The notes under the pieces were generated by a model, which saw nothing but the letters and a program-made list of their open reading frames with translations, made no database searches and was not told where the DNA came from. Made by a program: the position numbers and the translations under genes. DNA of 64,000 nucleotides, taken from the NCBI RefSeq assembly GCF_025502585.1, contig NZ_CP106679.1, forward strand, positions 1,469,001 to 1,533,000. Reading direction: 5' to 3'. This document shows, piece by piece, positions 37,030 to 45,182 of the stretch. Within the stretch, counting starts at the first letter, position 1; each line of letters opens with the position of its first letter. This DNA comes from Reichenbachiella agarivorans (GTDB lineage: Bacteria; Bacteroidota; Bacteroidia; Cytophagales; Cyclobacteriaceae).

Positions 37030-38061
37030 TTGAAGATAGAAAATTATTCTCGATTTATTCAAAAAACTGTTTTACTGATTGTTGTGCTAGTGAGTTTCGC
37101 GGCTTGCGAGCAGAATAATTGTGACAATCTGAGCCAATATGAAAGCATAGAGGTGGACATTGAAGTAGATCACCTTGAGCGATCTTTGCGATCCTTGCAA
37201 AGTTGGCAGGAGACAGTTGCTTTTTTCGAAGCACACAGAGAGGTGGCCGATTATTTCCTAGATGCCAATCAATATCCGAATGATACGATTCTCGCCAAGC
37301 GTCTGTTCCGATTGATGCAAGATCCAAATATTGATTCTCTGTTTATGGAAGTGGAGGAGTATTTCAAAGATTTTGATTCCAAGAATGTAGCTGAGCTTCA
37401 ATCTGCATACCGATTCATCAAATACCAATACCCAGAAACAAAAATTCCAAAAGTACAGACCATCATCACTGGACAGTACAATGACTTGTATGTTTCTGAT
37501 TCTCTTATTGTGATTGGATTGGATTTCTTCATGGGGGATCATGCAAAATATCCACCCAATGACGTGCCTGCATATATAGTCAAGCGATACATGCGGGAAA
37601 GTGTGGCACCTATTGTATTGAGTTTTATTTCCAATGAGTTTAATCACATTGATAGTTCGCACGGAACTTTGCTGGCAGACATGGTTAATATAGGCAAATC
37701 GTATTATTTTGTTTCTTCTGCTTTGCCTTGCAAGCCTGATTCACTGATCATGGGCTATACTTCAGATGAGATGCGTCTCGTCAAAGGAAACCAAGAAATC
37801 ATCTGGGCCAACCTGATAGAGAATGAGCTGCTCTATGAGACCAATCATTCTATTAAGAATAAATTTGTAGGGGAGAGTCCCAATATCTACGAAATCAGTG
37901 AAAAATGCCCTGGTAGAGTAGGTGGATGGGTTGGTTGGCAAATCGTAAAGAAATACATGGATAACAATCCAGAAGTCAGTTTGCAAGATTTGATGAAGGA
38001 AACCGATGCTCACAAGATTTTTCAGCTATCTGGGTACAAACCCAAAAATGTAGTTAACTAG
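37030..38061 (+). CDS. gldB: Gliding motility lipoprotein GldB
   Basis: Lipoprotein of 343 residues needed for gliding and linked to the type IX secretion/gliding apparatus in Bacteroidota. It starts at TTG 37030 (no ATG is available before the signal sequence) and has a lipoprotein signal FIQKTVLLIVVLVSFAAC with Cys26 as the likely lipidated residue. Family blocks seen are VIGLDFFMGDHAKYPP near 155-170, the MVNIGKSYYF segment near 219, IMGYTSDEM near 240, NEQ-like NQEIIWANLIENELLY near 255-270 and PGRVGGWVGWQIVKKYM near 295-312. The gldC gene that often follows gldB is absent. Its 3' end overlaps the convergent glycosyltransferase by eight bases. Confidence 0.9.
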   Translation: MKIENYSRFIQKTVLLIVVLVSFAACEQNNCDNLSQYESIEVDIEVDHLERSLRSLQSWQETVAFFEAHREVADYFLDANQYPNDTILAKRLFRLMQDPNIDSLFMEVEEYFKDFDSKNVAELQSAYRFIKYQYPETKIPKVQTIITGQYNDLYVSDSLIVIGLDFFMGDHAKYPPNDVPAYIVKRYMRESVAPIVLSFISNEFNHIDSSHGTLLADMVNIGKSYYFVSSALPCKPDSLIMGYTSDEMRLVKGNQEIIWANLIENELLYETNHSIKNKFVGESPNIYEISEKCPGRVGGWVGWQIVKKYMDNNPEVSLQDLMKETDAHKIFQLSGYKPKNVVN

Positions 38062-39208
38062 TCTGCTGATCGAGGAAGTCTAGGAGCTTCTTACTTTGAA
38101 TTTTTAGATCAAACCTCGTTTCGGCGAGGCGTCTGGCATTTTGCTGGTATTCGTTTAAAAGAAGTGCTTTGTCTAAAAACGGCTGGATATTTTCTACCAA
38201 GCTTTGACTTTGGTTGTGAATGAAGTGAAAGCCACACTTTTCTGTAGTGATGAGTTCTCCAATCCAACCCTCAAAATTGGTGATGATCAATTTGCCAGCA
38301 GCCAACGCATCATAGAGCTTGTTGGGACTACCTGTAAACAGGCTGTCATAGTTGGCAAATGAAATGAACATGGCATCTGCTTGATTGAGTACTTTGGCCA
38401 CTCCATTTTTGTCTTCAAAATCCCTGATCTCAACATTGCTTAACCCAAGATCAGTTACTTGTCCCTCTATCTTTGGCTTGTCTGCCCCTGCGCCTATCAA
38501 GATGAATCTGATCGGGAGATGTTGAATCTCTGATGCAATCTGGATGATTCTGGAGAGATCATTGGCCAATCCAAACGTACCTGTATAGCAGATTACAAAT
38601 TCCTTTGAATCTGGCTCAGAAATACTGGGTTGGAAAAACTCACAATCACTGATGTTGTAGATTGTTTCGGCAGGCACAGTGGGGGCTACTTGAGTAATGT
38701 ACTTGGTGATGGGAGGTGACATACCGATGTTGCCAATAGAATTTTGATAGAACAATTTCTCTAGCCAAAAGGTGAATTTTTTGAGTAGGCGTGCATTAAT
38801 AAATTTCATTTCGACAGGGACAAGTGGCCACAAGTCCCCTACTTCGAAAAAATACGGTCGTTTGTAAAAATATTTGTTGAATAGACCAATCAAACCTGTC
38901 GTCAATGGAGTAGTCATGACATAGCAGTAATCTATTTTGTCTACTTTGGTAGATTCGATGCATGCCAGTATCGAATATTGCAAAAAAGAGGTTACCCTAC
39001 GCCAAAATTTATAGGTGTTGTCATATGAAACATGCAGGTAGACAGTTTCAATACCATTAATATTCTTAGTTATCTTTTGGCCATTGTGAGCTGTGATCAT
39101 GGTGACCTGATGCCCCTTTTTCACCATTTCTAGTGCTAAAAGATAGGATCTAATGCTGCCACCATCTGATGGTGTTTTAAAATGTTGGTGAAAATAGAGT
39201 ATCTTCAA
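38054..39208 (-). CDS. Glycosyltransferase family 4, orphan
   Basis: GT-B glycosyltransferase of 384 residues outside the main polysaccharide locus. It begins KILYFHQHFKTPSDGGSIRSYL, as in WbuB-like enzymes that add an N-acetylated sugar, and continues with GHQVTMITAH near 34. The second domain has FVICYTGTFGLANDLSRIIQ near 205-224, VLNQADAMFISF near 275 and SPNKLYDALAAGKLIITN near 295-312, where an Lys-Leu/Glu-type nucleotide site is expected. The substrate is unknown. It converges on gldB with an eight-base overlap; upstream are about 270 bases ending in the terminator of the next gene. Confidence 0.9.
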   Translation of the reverse strand: MKILYFHQHFKTPSDGGSIRSYLLALEMVKKGHQVTMITAHNGQKITKNINGIETVYLHVSYDNTYKFWRRVTSFLQYSILACIESTKVDKIDYCYVMTTPLTTGLIGLFNKYFYKRPYFFEVGDLWPLVPVEMKFINARLLKKFTFWLEKLFYQNSIGNIGMSPPITKYITQVAPTVPAETIYNISDCEFFQPSISEPDSKEFVICYTGTFGLANDLSRIIQIASEIQHLPIRFILIGAGADKPKIEGQVTDLGLSNVEIRDFEDKNGVAKVLNQADAMFISFANYDSLFTGSPNKLYDALAAGKLIITNFEGWIGELITTEKCGFHFIHNQSQSLVENIQPFLDKALLLNEYQQNARRLAETRFDLKIQSKKLLDFLDQQTS

Positions 39209-39425
39209 AGTGTCGGCATTTCACATTTAAAATTGATAGTTCGAATTTAGTGCCATACGACTAATCCTACCAATAAAATATATAATCTATCATGTCTCTC
39301 ATAATGCTTGGCTTAAAAATGAGTTGAATGGTAATGGTCTGTTCATAGTAGGTTTTCAAATTTGCCAAGGCTAAATGCGAAGAGGCCAATTGTTTTCGAG
39401 GGAATTGAATTCTTCAGAATGAGGC

Positions 39426-39456
39426 ATAAAAAAGCCCTGACGAGATGTCAAGGCTT
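39426..39456 (-). terminator. Intrinsic terminator of the zinc-ribbon membrane protein gene
   Basis: On the minus strand AAGCCTTGAC and GTCAGGGCTT pair (one G-T wobble) around a 5-base loop, and a TTTTTT run follows. It lies about 25 bases beyond the stop at 39481. Confidence 0.8.
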
Positions 39457-39480
39457 CAATATCTTATAGACGTATTCTTC

Positions 39481-40218
39481 TTATGAAGCAACCTCTTGGG
39501 TTTCTTTCAATTTAGCAATGCTAAATGATTTCTTCTCTTTGTGTCCACAATATCCACAAGTGAAATATTTGATCAATTCTCCTTCGTCTACAGTAGTAGG
39601 TGATTGTACGATTTCTTCCTTGTTTACTTTCAATGTTTGATAATTACATTCAGAGCATTTCAAAGCATGTAATCTACCGTTGTATTTTTCGATCTTGGTA
39701 TATCCTGACTCTTCGTCAATCCATACGTCATAATCCACAGAAAAAGCGTCCTCTTCAGCCTGCATCCCTTCATCTAGGTAAACATCTTCTTCCTCTTCAC
39801 TCAATAATTTCATTTTTCTACCATCAGGAGAAATTCTAGGCGTAAACCTGAGTACTTTCAATCTCTTTTCAATGTAGAATGGGTAGTAAAACTTCAAGAT
39901 GTTTTGAACGATTACACCTGCTATAATTGCAAACATGGTACTCACAAAAAGTCTCACTAAAAACCACAACATTCCTGATTCAGAAACGAGCGTATTTGCA
40001 TAGACCGCCCCAGCAATAATAACTAGTAGAGCACTGTACCAAAGCAAATTGATTTCATACATGTTGATGTAATCATATCTTGACTTAAAATCCTTGGTAA
40101 TCAGCAATTTGAAATAATGACTGGCAAGGATTAGCAAGCCTACCCCGGCAATCGCATATGAAACGTAGTGACCATACATATTCCAAGTTTCCAGTAGGCT
40201 TTGATCGATTTTATTCAT
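39481..40218 (-). CDS. Unknown membrane protein with C-terminal zinc ribbon
   Basis: Protein of 245 residues not assigned to a named family. Three hydrophobic segments occupy about 18-38, 52-72 and 82-108; then comes a hydrophilic domain with an acidic stretch (EEEEDVYLDEGMQAEED near 138-154). The C-terminus has CSEC near 193 and CGYC near 223, a Cys4 pattern that should bind zinc and resembles rubredoxin-type ribbons. The cytoplasmic ribbon could contact protein or nucleic acid, but nothing shows which. It is a single-gene unit with its own terminator (39426-39456) and an upstream gap to the rho terminator. Confidence 0.75.
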   Translation of the reverse strand: MNKIDQSLLETWNMYGHYVSYAIAGVGLLILASHYFKLLITKDFKSRYDYINMYEINLLWYSALLVIIAGAVYANTLVSESGMLWFLVRLFVSTMFAIIAGVIVQNILKFYYPFYIEKRLKVLRFTPRISPDGRKMKLLSEEEEDVYLDEGMQAEEDAFSVDYDVWIDEESGYTKIEKYNGRLHALKCSECNYQTLKVNKEEIVQSPTTVDEGELIKYFTCGYCGHKEKKSFSIAKLKETQEVAS

Positions 40219-40414
40219 TGCGTTAAGCTTTAATTAGTGGTATTAGTTGTTAAGGTTTCTTATTTGATAAACTGTCCAATCACGGAAATTATCCAAATAT
40301 ATATAAAATGAGTAATTCTCTTACTCACGCATTGTTAAAATTACGTAAAAAAACTTTAGCCCTTATCCTTCCTATCTCTCTTTAAGTGTACAGAAATTTG
40401 GATTTAAAGTCAAA

Positions 40415-40448
40415 GAAAGAAAAAAACCACTCTGAAAAAGAGTGGTTT
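40415..40448 (-). terminator. Intrinsic terminator of rho
   Basis: AAACCACTCT (40424-40433) pairs perfectly with AGAGTGGTTT (40439-40448) around a 5-base loop. Read on the minus strand the stem is followed by a TTTTTTCTTTCTTT tract. It starts 10 bases after the rho stop codon. Confidence 0.88.
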
Positions 40449-40457
40449 GTATTTTTT

Positions 40458-42167
40458 TTAACCGTTCATTGAGATTAAAAACTCCTCATTGTTTCTGGTT
40501 CCTTTCATCTTGCCTAGTAAGAATTCCATGGCTTCTGCTGAGTTCATATCGTCCATGAATTTCCTTAAGATCCATACTTTGGACAATTCGTCTTTGTCCA
40601 TCAACAGATCTTCTCTTCTTGTCCCTGATGCTGGGATGTCGATTGCTGGATACACTCTCTTGTTAGATAGTTTACGATCCAGTTGAAGTTCCATGTTACC
40701 CGTTCCTTTGAATTCTTCGAAGATTACTTCGTCCATTTTCGAACCTGTTTCTATCAATGCAGTAGCTAGAATAGTCAAAGAACCACCGTTTTCTACATTT
40801 CTTGCAGCACCAAAGAATCTCTTTGGTTTGTGCAGGGCATTGGCATCCACACCACCCGAAAGGATCTTGCCACTAGAAGGTACTACCGTATTGTGTGCAC
40901 GAGCGAGTCTTGTAATTGAGTCCAACAGGATCACTACGTCATGACCGCATTCAACCATTCTCTTGGCTTTTTCCAACACTATATTGGCAACTTTCACATG
41001 TCTCTCTGCTTGTTCGTCAAACGTAGAAGCAATCACTTCTGCCTTTACACTACGAGCCATGTCTGTTACTTCCTCTGGTCGTTCATCGATCAACAAGATC
41101 ATTAGGTAGACTTCAGGGTGATTTTGTGCGATAGCGTTTGCTACATTTTTCAACAAGACTGTTTTACCTGTCTTTGGTTGTGCTACGATCATGCCTCTTT
41201 GTCCCTTACCAATCGGTGAGAACAAATCCATGATTCTAGTAGAGTAGTCTGTAGCCTTATAGCTCAAGTTCAATTTTTCCTCTGGGAACAAAGGAGTCAA
41301 GTACTCAAATGGCACTCTGTCTCTGATTTCTTCTGTCGTCTTACCGTTGACAGTTGTCACTTTCAATAGTGCAAAATATTTTTCACCGTCTTTTGGAGGT
41401 CTAATTTGGCCAATCACCGAGTCACCAGTTTTCAATCCAAACAACTTGATTTGCGATGGAGAAACATAAATATCGTCTGGACTAGCCAAATAGTTGTAAT
41501 CTCCTGATCTCAAGAAACCATATCCATCTTGCATGATTTCTAGTACACCACCGTTTTCGATCACACCATCAAAATCCTTGACACTGTTGTTGTACTCGGC
41601 TTTTTTAGAATTTTTCTCAGGGCGTTTTTCTCTGTCCTGACGTTCTCTATTTTCTTGGCGTTCTGCCTTTTCAACATCACTAGAGTCAGCCTCACTCTTG
41701 GGCTGTCCTTGTTCGCTTGGTTGCTTCTGTTCTTTTGGCTCCCTTTGCTCTCTTGGTTCTCTTTGTGGTTTTGCTTCTCTTGGCTCTCTTCTTGGTTGTG
41801 CTTCAGCTTTAGGCTTTTCAGCTGAGGCTTTGGCTCCAGACCCATCTATATCCAAATCAAAAGATTTCAATACATCGTCAGCACTTTTATCTGCTGGGGA
41901 TTTTTCTTCTCTTCTTTCTGGTCTAGGTTCTGATTTGGGTTTTCTTTCTGTATCAGCTGGTTTTTCGGCAATAACTGTCTCTGCTTTGGATTGAGACTCT
42001 TTGGCTTTGATTTGTTTGGCAGGCTCTGGATTGACCGCTTGTTCGTCCAGTATTTTGTAGATAAGCTCTTTTTTTGCGGCTCTTTTAAAATTTTTGACTC
42101 CCAGACCCTCAGCTATTTCCTTTAGCTCAGACAGTAGTCTGTCATTCAATTCTTCGATGTTGTACAT
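40458..42167 (-). CDS. rho: Transcription termination factor Rho with long charged insertion
   Basis: Hexameric RNA helicase that ends transcription. At 569 residues it is about 150 longer than E. coli Rho (419). Residues 1-45 form the N-terminal Rho helix bundle ([26 protein letters not shown]). Residues about 50-190 are a low-complexity insertion of Lys, Glu, Pro, Arg and Gln (for example [19 protein letters not shown]), presumably disordered. The RNA-binding cold-shock fold follows ([21 protein letters not shown] near 206-226), then the ATPase core with [17 protein letters not shown] near 325-341 (Walker A), [12 protein letters not shown] near 355 and the Q-loop/R-loop region [22 protein letters not shown]. 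It is monocistronic with an intrinsic terminator. Confidence 0.96.
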   Translation of the reverse strand: MYNIEELNDRLLSELKEIAEGLGVKNFKRAAKKELIYKILDEQAVNPEPAKQIKAKESQSKAETVIAEKPADTERKPKSEPRPERREEKSPADKSADDVLKSFDLDIDGSGAKASAEKPKAEAQPRREPREAKPQREPREQREPKEQKQPSEQGQPKSEADSSDVEKAERQENRERQDREKRPEKNSKKAEYNNSVKDFDGVIENGGVLEIMQDGYGFLRSGDYNYLASPDDIYVSPSQIKLFGLKTGDSVIGQIRPPKDGEKYFALLKVTTVNGKTTEEIRDRVPFEYLTPLFPEEKLNLSYKATDYSTRIMDLFSPIGKGQRGMIVAQPKTGKTVLLKNVANAIAQNHPEVYLMILLIDERPEEVTDMARSVKAEVIASTFDEQAERHVKVANIVLEKAKRMVECGHDVVILLDSITRLARAHNTVVPSSGKILSGGVDANALHKPKRFFGAARNVENGGSLTILATALIETGSKMDEVIFEEFKGTGNMELQLDRKLSNKRVYPAIDIPASGTRREDLLMDKDELSKVWILRKFMDDMNSAEAMEFLLGKMKGTRNNEEFLISMNG

Positions 42168-42187
42168 AATTGTTATTAATGATCTGT

Positions 42188-42204
42188 GCTTAATTCGATT
42201 AAGC
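42188..42204. promoter_or_regulatory. Short stem-loop in the rho leader
   Basis: GCTTAAT and ATTAAGC pair around a TCG loop, about 20 bases upstream of the rho start codon. Rho genes are often autoregulated in their leaders, so this could matter for rho translation or leader termination. The stem is only seven AT-rich pairs. Confidence 0.3.
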
Positions 42205-42405
42205 CTAATATTCTGTGATGTGTATTATATTGTAAATACGGTATTGAAAGTCTATCTATAGTACTGCTCGAGAAGCAGAAAAGAATAGTCCATGTTCGAT
42301 GGTGGCGCAAGTATATGCCAACTACATATTATTAACAAATATATAAATAATTATTTCTTCCTGCTATAAACCCCGATTTATTAGCCTGATAATGCCTTGA
42401 TGATA

Positions 42406-42413
42406 TAAATTTG
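42406..42413 (+). promoter_or_regulatory. Possible -7 promoter element of serS
   Basis: TAAATTTG fits the Bacteroidota consensus TAnnTTTG and lies 24 bases before the serS ATG, a normal distance. The -33 element is unclear. Confidence 0.45.
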
Positions 42414-42437
42414 CCCACTTGAATTTAAGCGTCAGAT

Positions 42438-43712
42438 ATGTTATTGGTATCAGAAATAATAGACAACAAAGATCAATTTGTTGCAGGGTTAGAAAAAAGA
42501 GGAATTGAGAATGCTTTGTTGCTCCTAGATGAGGTCATTGCTCTTGACAACAAGAGAAAAGCCACTCAAACAGAGCAGGATGAGGCTTTGGCAGAGGCCA
42601 ATCAGCTAGCCAAGTCAATCGGCTCTCTCATGAAGGAGGGTAAAAAACAAGAAGCAGACCAGGCAAAACAAAAATCTTCCGAGCTTAAAATCAAGACCAA
42701 GGATTTGGGTCAAGTGTTGGAAAGTACCAAGATAGAACTGGAAAATAAACTCTATCAAATCCCAAATATACCTAATGAAGACGTCCCCACAGGTAAGTCA
42801 GAAGAAGACAATGAAGTCATATTTGCTGTAGATAGTCTCCCTGAGTTGACCGAAAATGCTTTGGCACATTGGGATTTGATCAAAAAATATGACATCATAG
42901 ATTTTGACTTGGGCGTGAAAATCACAGGGGCTGGATTCCCAGTGTACAAGGGCAAAGGTGCTCGACTACAACGGTCTTTGGTCAATTTTTTCTTAGACGA
43001 GGCTGAGAAAGCTGGATACTATGAAATACAACCCCCAATTGTAGTCAACGAAGCTTCTGGATATGGTACAGGTCAGTTGCCTGACAAAGAAGGTCAGATG
43101 TACCACCTCACTGATACGGATATGTATCTGATTCCAACTGCTGAAGTACCGTTGACCAACTTGTACAGAGATGTGATTTTGGATGAAAAGGAATTGCCTA
43201 TCAAAAATGTAGGTTTTACACCGTGTTTTAGACGTGAAGCAGGGTCATGGGGTGCACATGTGAGAGGGCTCAACCGCCTTCATCAGTTTGATAAGGTAGA
43301 GATAGTACAAATACAGCATCCAGACAAGTCATTTGAGACATTGGATCAAATGGTCAAACATGTAGAAAGTTTGCTCAAGAAATTGGAGTTGCCTTATCGG
43401 ATTCTCAAATTGTGCGCTGGTGATCTAGGTTTCACTTCATGCATCACTTATGACTTTGAAGTGTATTCTGCAGGTCAAAAACGTTGGTTAGAGGTCAGTT
43501 CGGTAAGTAATTTCAAAACTTACCAAGCCAACAGACTGAAATTGCGTTACAAGGATGAGAACAACAAAAAGCATTTGTTGCATACTCTAAACGGCAGTGC
43601 TTTGGCTCTCCCAAGAATCATGGCCGCCATTCTAGAAAATGGTCAAACAGAAAATGGAATACAGATTCCAGCAGTGCTAAGACCCTATACACAATTCGAT
43701 ACGATTGATTGA
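42438..43712 (+). CDS. serS: Serine-tRNA ligase
   Basis: Class II synthetase of 424 residues that charges tRNA-Ser (and tRNA-Sec if present). Residues 1-105 form the long antiparallel coiled coil that grips the tRNA extra arm. The catalytic core has IVNEASGYGTGQLPDKEGQMY near 197-217, motif 2 in FTPCFRREAGSWGAHVRGLNR near 255-275, and motif 3 in LHTLNGSALALPRIMAAILEN near 380-400. All look intact. The stop TGA overlaps the start ATG of the acetyltransferase gene, so the two are translationally coupled. Confidence 0.98.
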   Translation: MLLVSEIIDNKDQFVAGLEKRGIENALLLLDEVIALDNKRKATQTEQDEALAEANQLAKSIGSLMKEGKKQEADQAKQKSSELKIKTKDLGQVLESTKIELENKLYQIPNIPNEDVPTGKSEEDNEVIFAVDSLPELTENALAHWDLIKKYDIIDFDLGVKITGAGFPVYKGKGARLQRSLVNFFLDEAEKAGYYEIQPPIVVNEASGYGTGQLPDKEGQMYHLTDTDMYLIPTAEVPLTNLYRDVILDEKELPIKNVGFTPCFRREAGSWGAHVRGLNRLHQFDKVEIVQIQHPDKSFETLDQMVKHVESLLKKLELPYRILKLCAGDLGFTSCITYDFEVYSAGQKRWLEVSSVSNFKTYQANRLKLRYKDENNKKHLLHTLNGSALALPRIMAAILENGQTENGIQIPAVLRPYTQFDTID

Positions 43713-44176
43713 TGAGTGACGACTACCATATCCGCAAAGGAGTAGAAGCAGACTTGCCTACAGTATTGGAGCTGATCAAAGAATTGGCCATATATGAGCG
43801 GGCTTTGCATGAAGTCAGCAATACCATCGAGATGATGAAGAGGGATGGATTTGGAGAGGAACCGGTCTTTGGCTTTTTGGTGGCAGTGTCTAGTGAGACG
43901 GGTCGGATTGTGGGTTTGTCGCTGTACTACTATAGATACTCCACCTGGAAAGGTAAGAGACTCTATCTCGAAGACCTCATTGTCACCGAATCAGAGCGTG
44001 GCAAAGGGGTTGGCAAATTACTCATGGATCATACCATCGAGTTTGGCAAAAGCCAAAACTGTACAGGCATGATGTGGCAGGCATTGGATTGGAATGAGCC
44101 TGCTCTCAATTTCTACAAACTATATGGGGCAACTTTTGACAGTGAGTGGGTCAATTGCCATCTGGATTTTGCTTAA
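43712..44176 (+). CDS. GNAT-family N-acetyltransferase, SSAT/thialysine type
   Basis: Acetyl-CoA dependent N-acetyltransferase of 154 residues. YHIRKGVEADLPTVLELIKELA at the start, the phrase DGFGEEPVFGFLVA near 48-61, and LEDLIVTESERGKGVGKLLM near 88-107 (acetyl-CoA pyrophosphate loop RGKGVG) match the spermidine/spermine acetyltransferase-like branch, as does WQALDWNEPALNFYKLYGA near 124-142. The substrate may be a polyamine or a small amine such as thialysine; sequence alone does not decide. ATG 43712 overlaps the serS stop. It converges on the DUF4286 gene with a four-base overlap. Confidence 0.9.
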   Translation: MSDDYHIRKGVEADLPTVLELIKELAIYERALHEVSNTIEMMKRDGFGEEPVFGFLVAVSSETGRIVGLSLYYYRYSTWKGKRLYLEDLIVTESERGKGVGKLLMDHTIEFGKSQNCTGMMWQALDWNEPALNFYKLYGATFDSEWVNCHLDFA

Positions 44177-44475
44177 AGTACCTGCTTTAGCAGTGTTCTA
44201 AAAGACATTACCTTATCTCCATACCTAGAAATCACATCCATTTGCAGTTTAGCTCCGTATGTGTCTTGGTAGGTTTGAATATCCTTAGCCGACTTGGCAA
44301 AATATTGAAAAGCGTAGGTCGTTCCTTGTGGTTCTTCACTCAAAAGTTGAAATATTTTACACTCAATAAAGTAGCCAGTATTCATTACGTCTTTGACATG
44401 AGTCTCTTTCATCCACTGAAGCCATTCTGACTCGATCTCCTTTTCTACATTCATTGTCACATTATAAAGAACCAT
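44173..44475 (-). CDS. DUF4286 family small protein
   Basis: Cytoplasmic protein of 100 residues. MVLYNVTMNVEKEIESEWLQWM at the start and TYAFQYFAKSAKDIQTYQDTY in the middle match the Bacteroidota DUF4286 family, which looks like a ferredoxin-fold dimeric alpha/beta-barrel domain. Its function is not known. It is a single gene that overlaps the 3' end of the acetyltransferase gene by four bases and is divergent from the NUMOD4/HNH gene. Confidence 0.85.
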   Translation of the reverse strand: MVLYNVTMNVEKEIESEWLQWMKETHVKDVMNTGYFIECKIFQLLSEEPQGTTYAFQYFAKSAKDIQTYQDTYGAKLQMDVISRYGDKVMSFRTLLKQVL

Positions 44476-44629
44476 ATTATTATCAACTATTACGGGTGCA
44501 AAAATTCATTTATCTATATAATCATCAAAGTAATAGATTTATTTCGGGCATTCATCGAAGATTTTAAAATAGTCACAATACAAAGATTACATTTACTCCT
44601 CTTGTGTGGAGTAACAGATAGCGTTTATC

Positions 44630-45130
44630 ATGGGATATCAAAGAATAGAAAGAATAAGTGAGGTTTGGAAAACCATTGAAGGATTTTCCAATTATGAGGT
44701 ATCAAACCAAGGTGCAATCAGAAGAAAGGCAAGAAAGACATGGCATAGCGGTTCAAAAAAGGATATTTTTCTCAAAGAACGTGTCATGAGACAGCGATGG
44801 AACAAAAGCTGCAAATGCTTTTTCCTTGATTTGCTCAACGATGAAGGCAACAGAAAGACAGTCTATCCACACAAAGAAGTAGCCAATGCATTTTGCATCA
44901 ATGTGCTCCCAGAAATACACACCATGATTGTTCATCTGGATAACAATCCCAAAAACAATGATTCTACGAATTTAGAGTGGGTTTCACCTTCTGAGCACAT
45001 GTCGTTCCAGTTTGAAGTGGGCAACAAAGACAATTTCAAGGTTTGGAAAACGAGAAAGAAAAGATATAAAAACGGATTCAAAGATCAACCTCAAACTTCT
45101 TTCAAACAAGAAGTTCGAAAAATGGCATAA
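44630..45130 (+). CDS. NUMOD4/HNH-type endonuclease-like protein
   Basis: Protein of 166 residues. EVWKTIEGFSNYEVSNQGAIRR near 11-32 is a textbook NUMOD4 DNA-binding motif, found in phage and homing HNH nucleases. The HNH part is TMIVHLDNNPKNNDSTNLEW near 97-116 followed by VSPSEH, with the metal-binding His in VHLD and the two Asn of the NN-x-NLEW segment in place. The C-terminal tail is basic (KVWKTRKKRYKNGFKD). Such genes are usually mobile or prophage-derived; here it stands alone between a DUF4286 gene and a TPR-CHAT gene, with no intron, intein or phage gene nearby. Whether it is active or domesticated is open. Confidence 0.88.
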   Translation: MGYQRIERISEVWKTIEGFSNYEVSNQGAIRRKARKTWHSGSKKDIFLKERVMRQRWNKSCKCFFLDLLNDEGNRKTVYPHKEVANAFCINVLPEIHTMIVHLDNNPKNNDSTNLEWVSPSEHMSFQFEVGNKDNFKVWKTRKKRYKNGFKDQPQTSFKQEVRKMA

Positions 45131-45182
45131 ACCAGGCTTACTTAACTTGCCAACCTGCCTTTTACTTTAACCTACCTATTCC

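Noticed and set aside
41560-42000. Repetitive DNA in rho that might be a repeat array
   Set aside because: The repeats are short, irregular and in frame with Lys/Glu/Pro/Arg codons; they are explained by the low-complexity insertion of the Rho protein.
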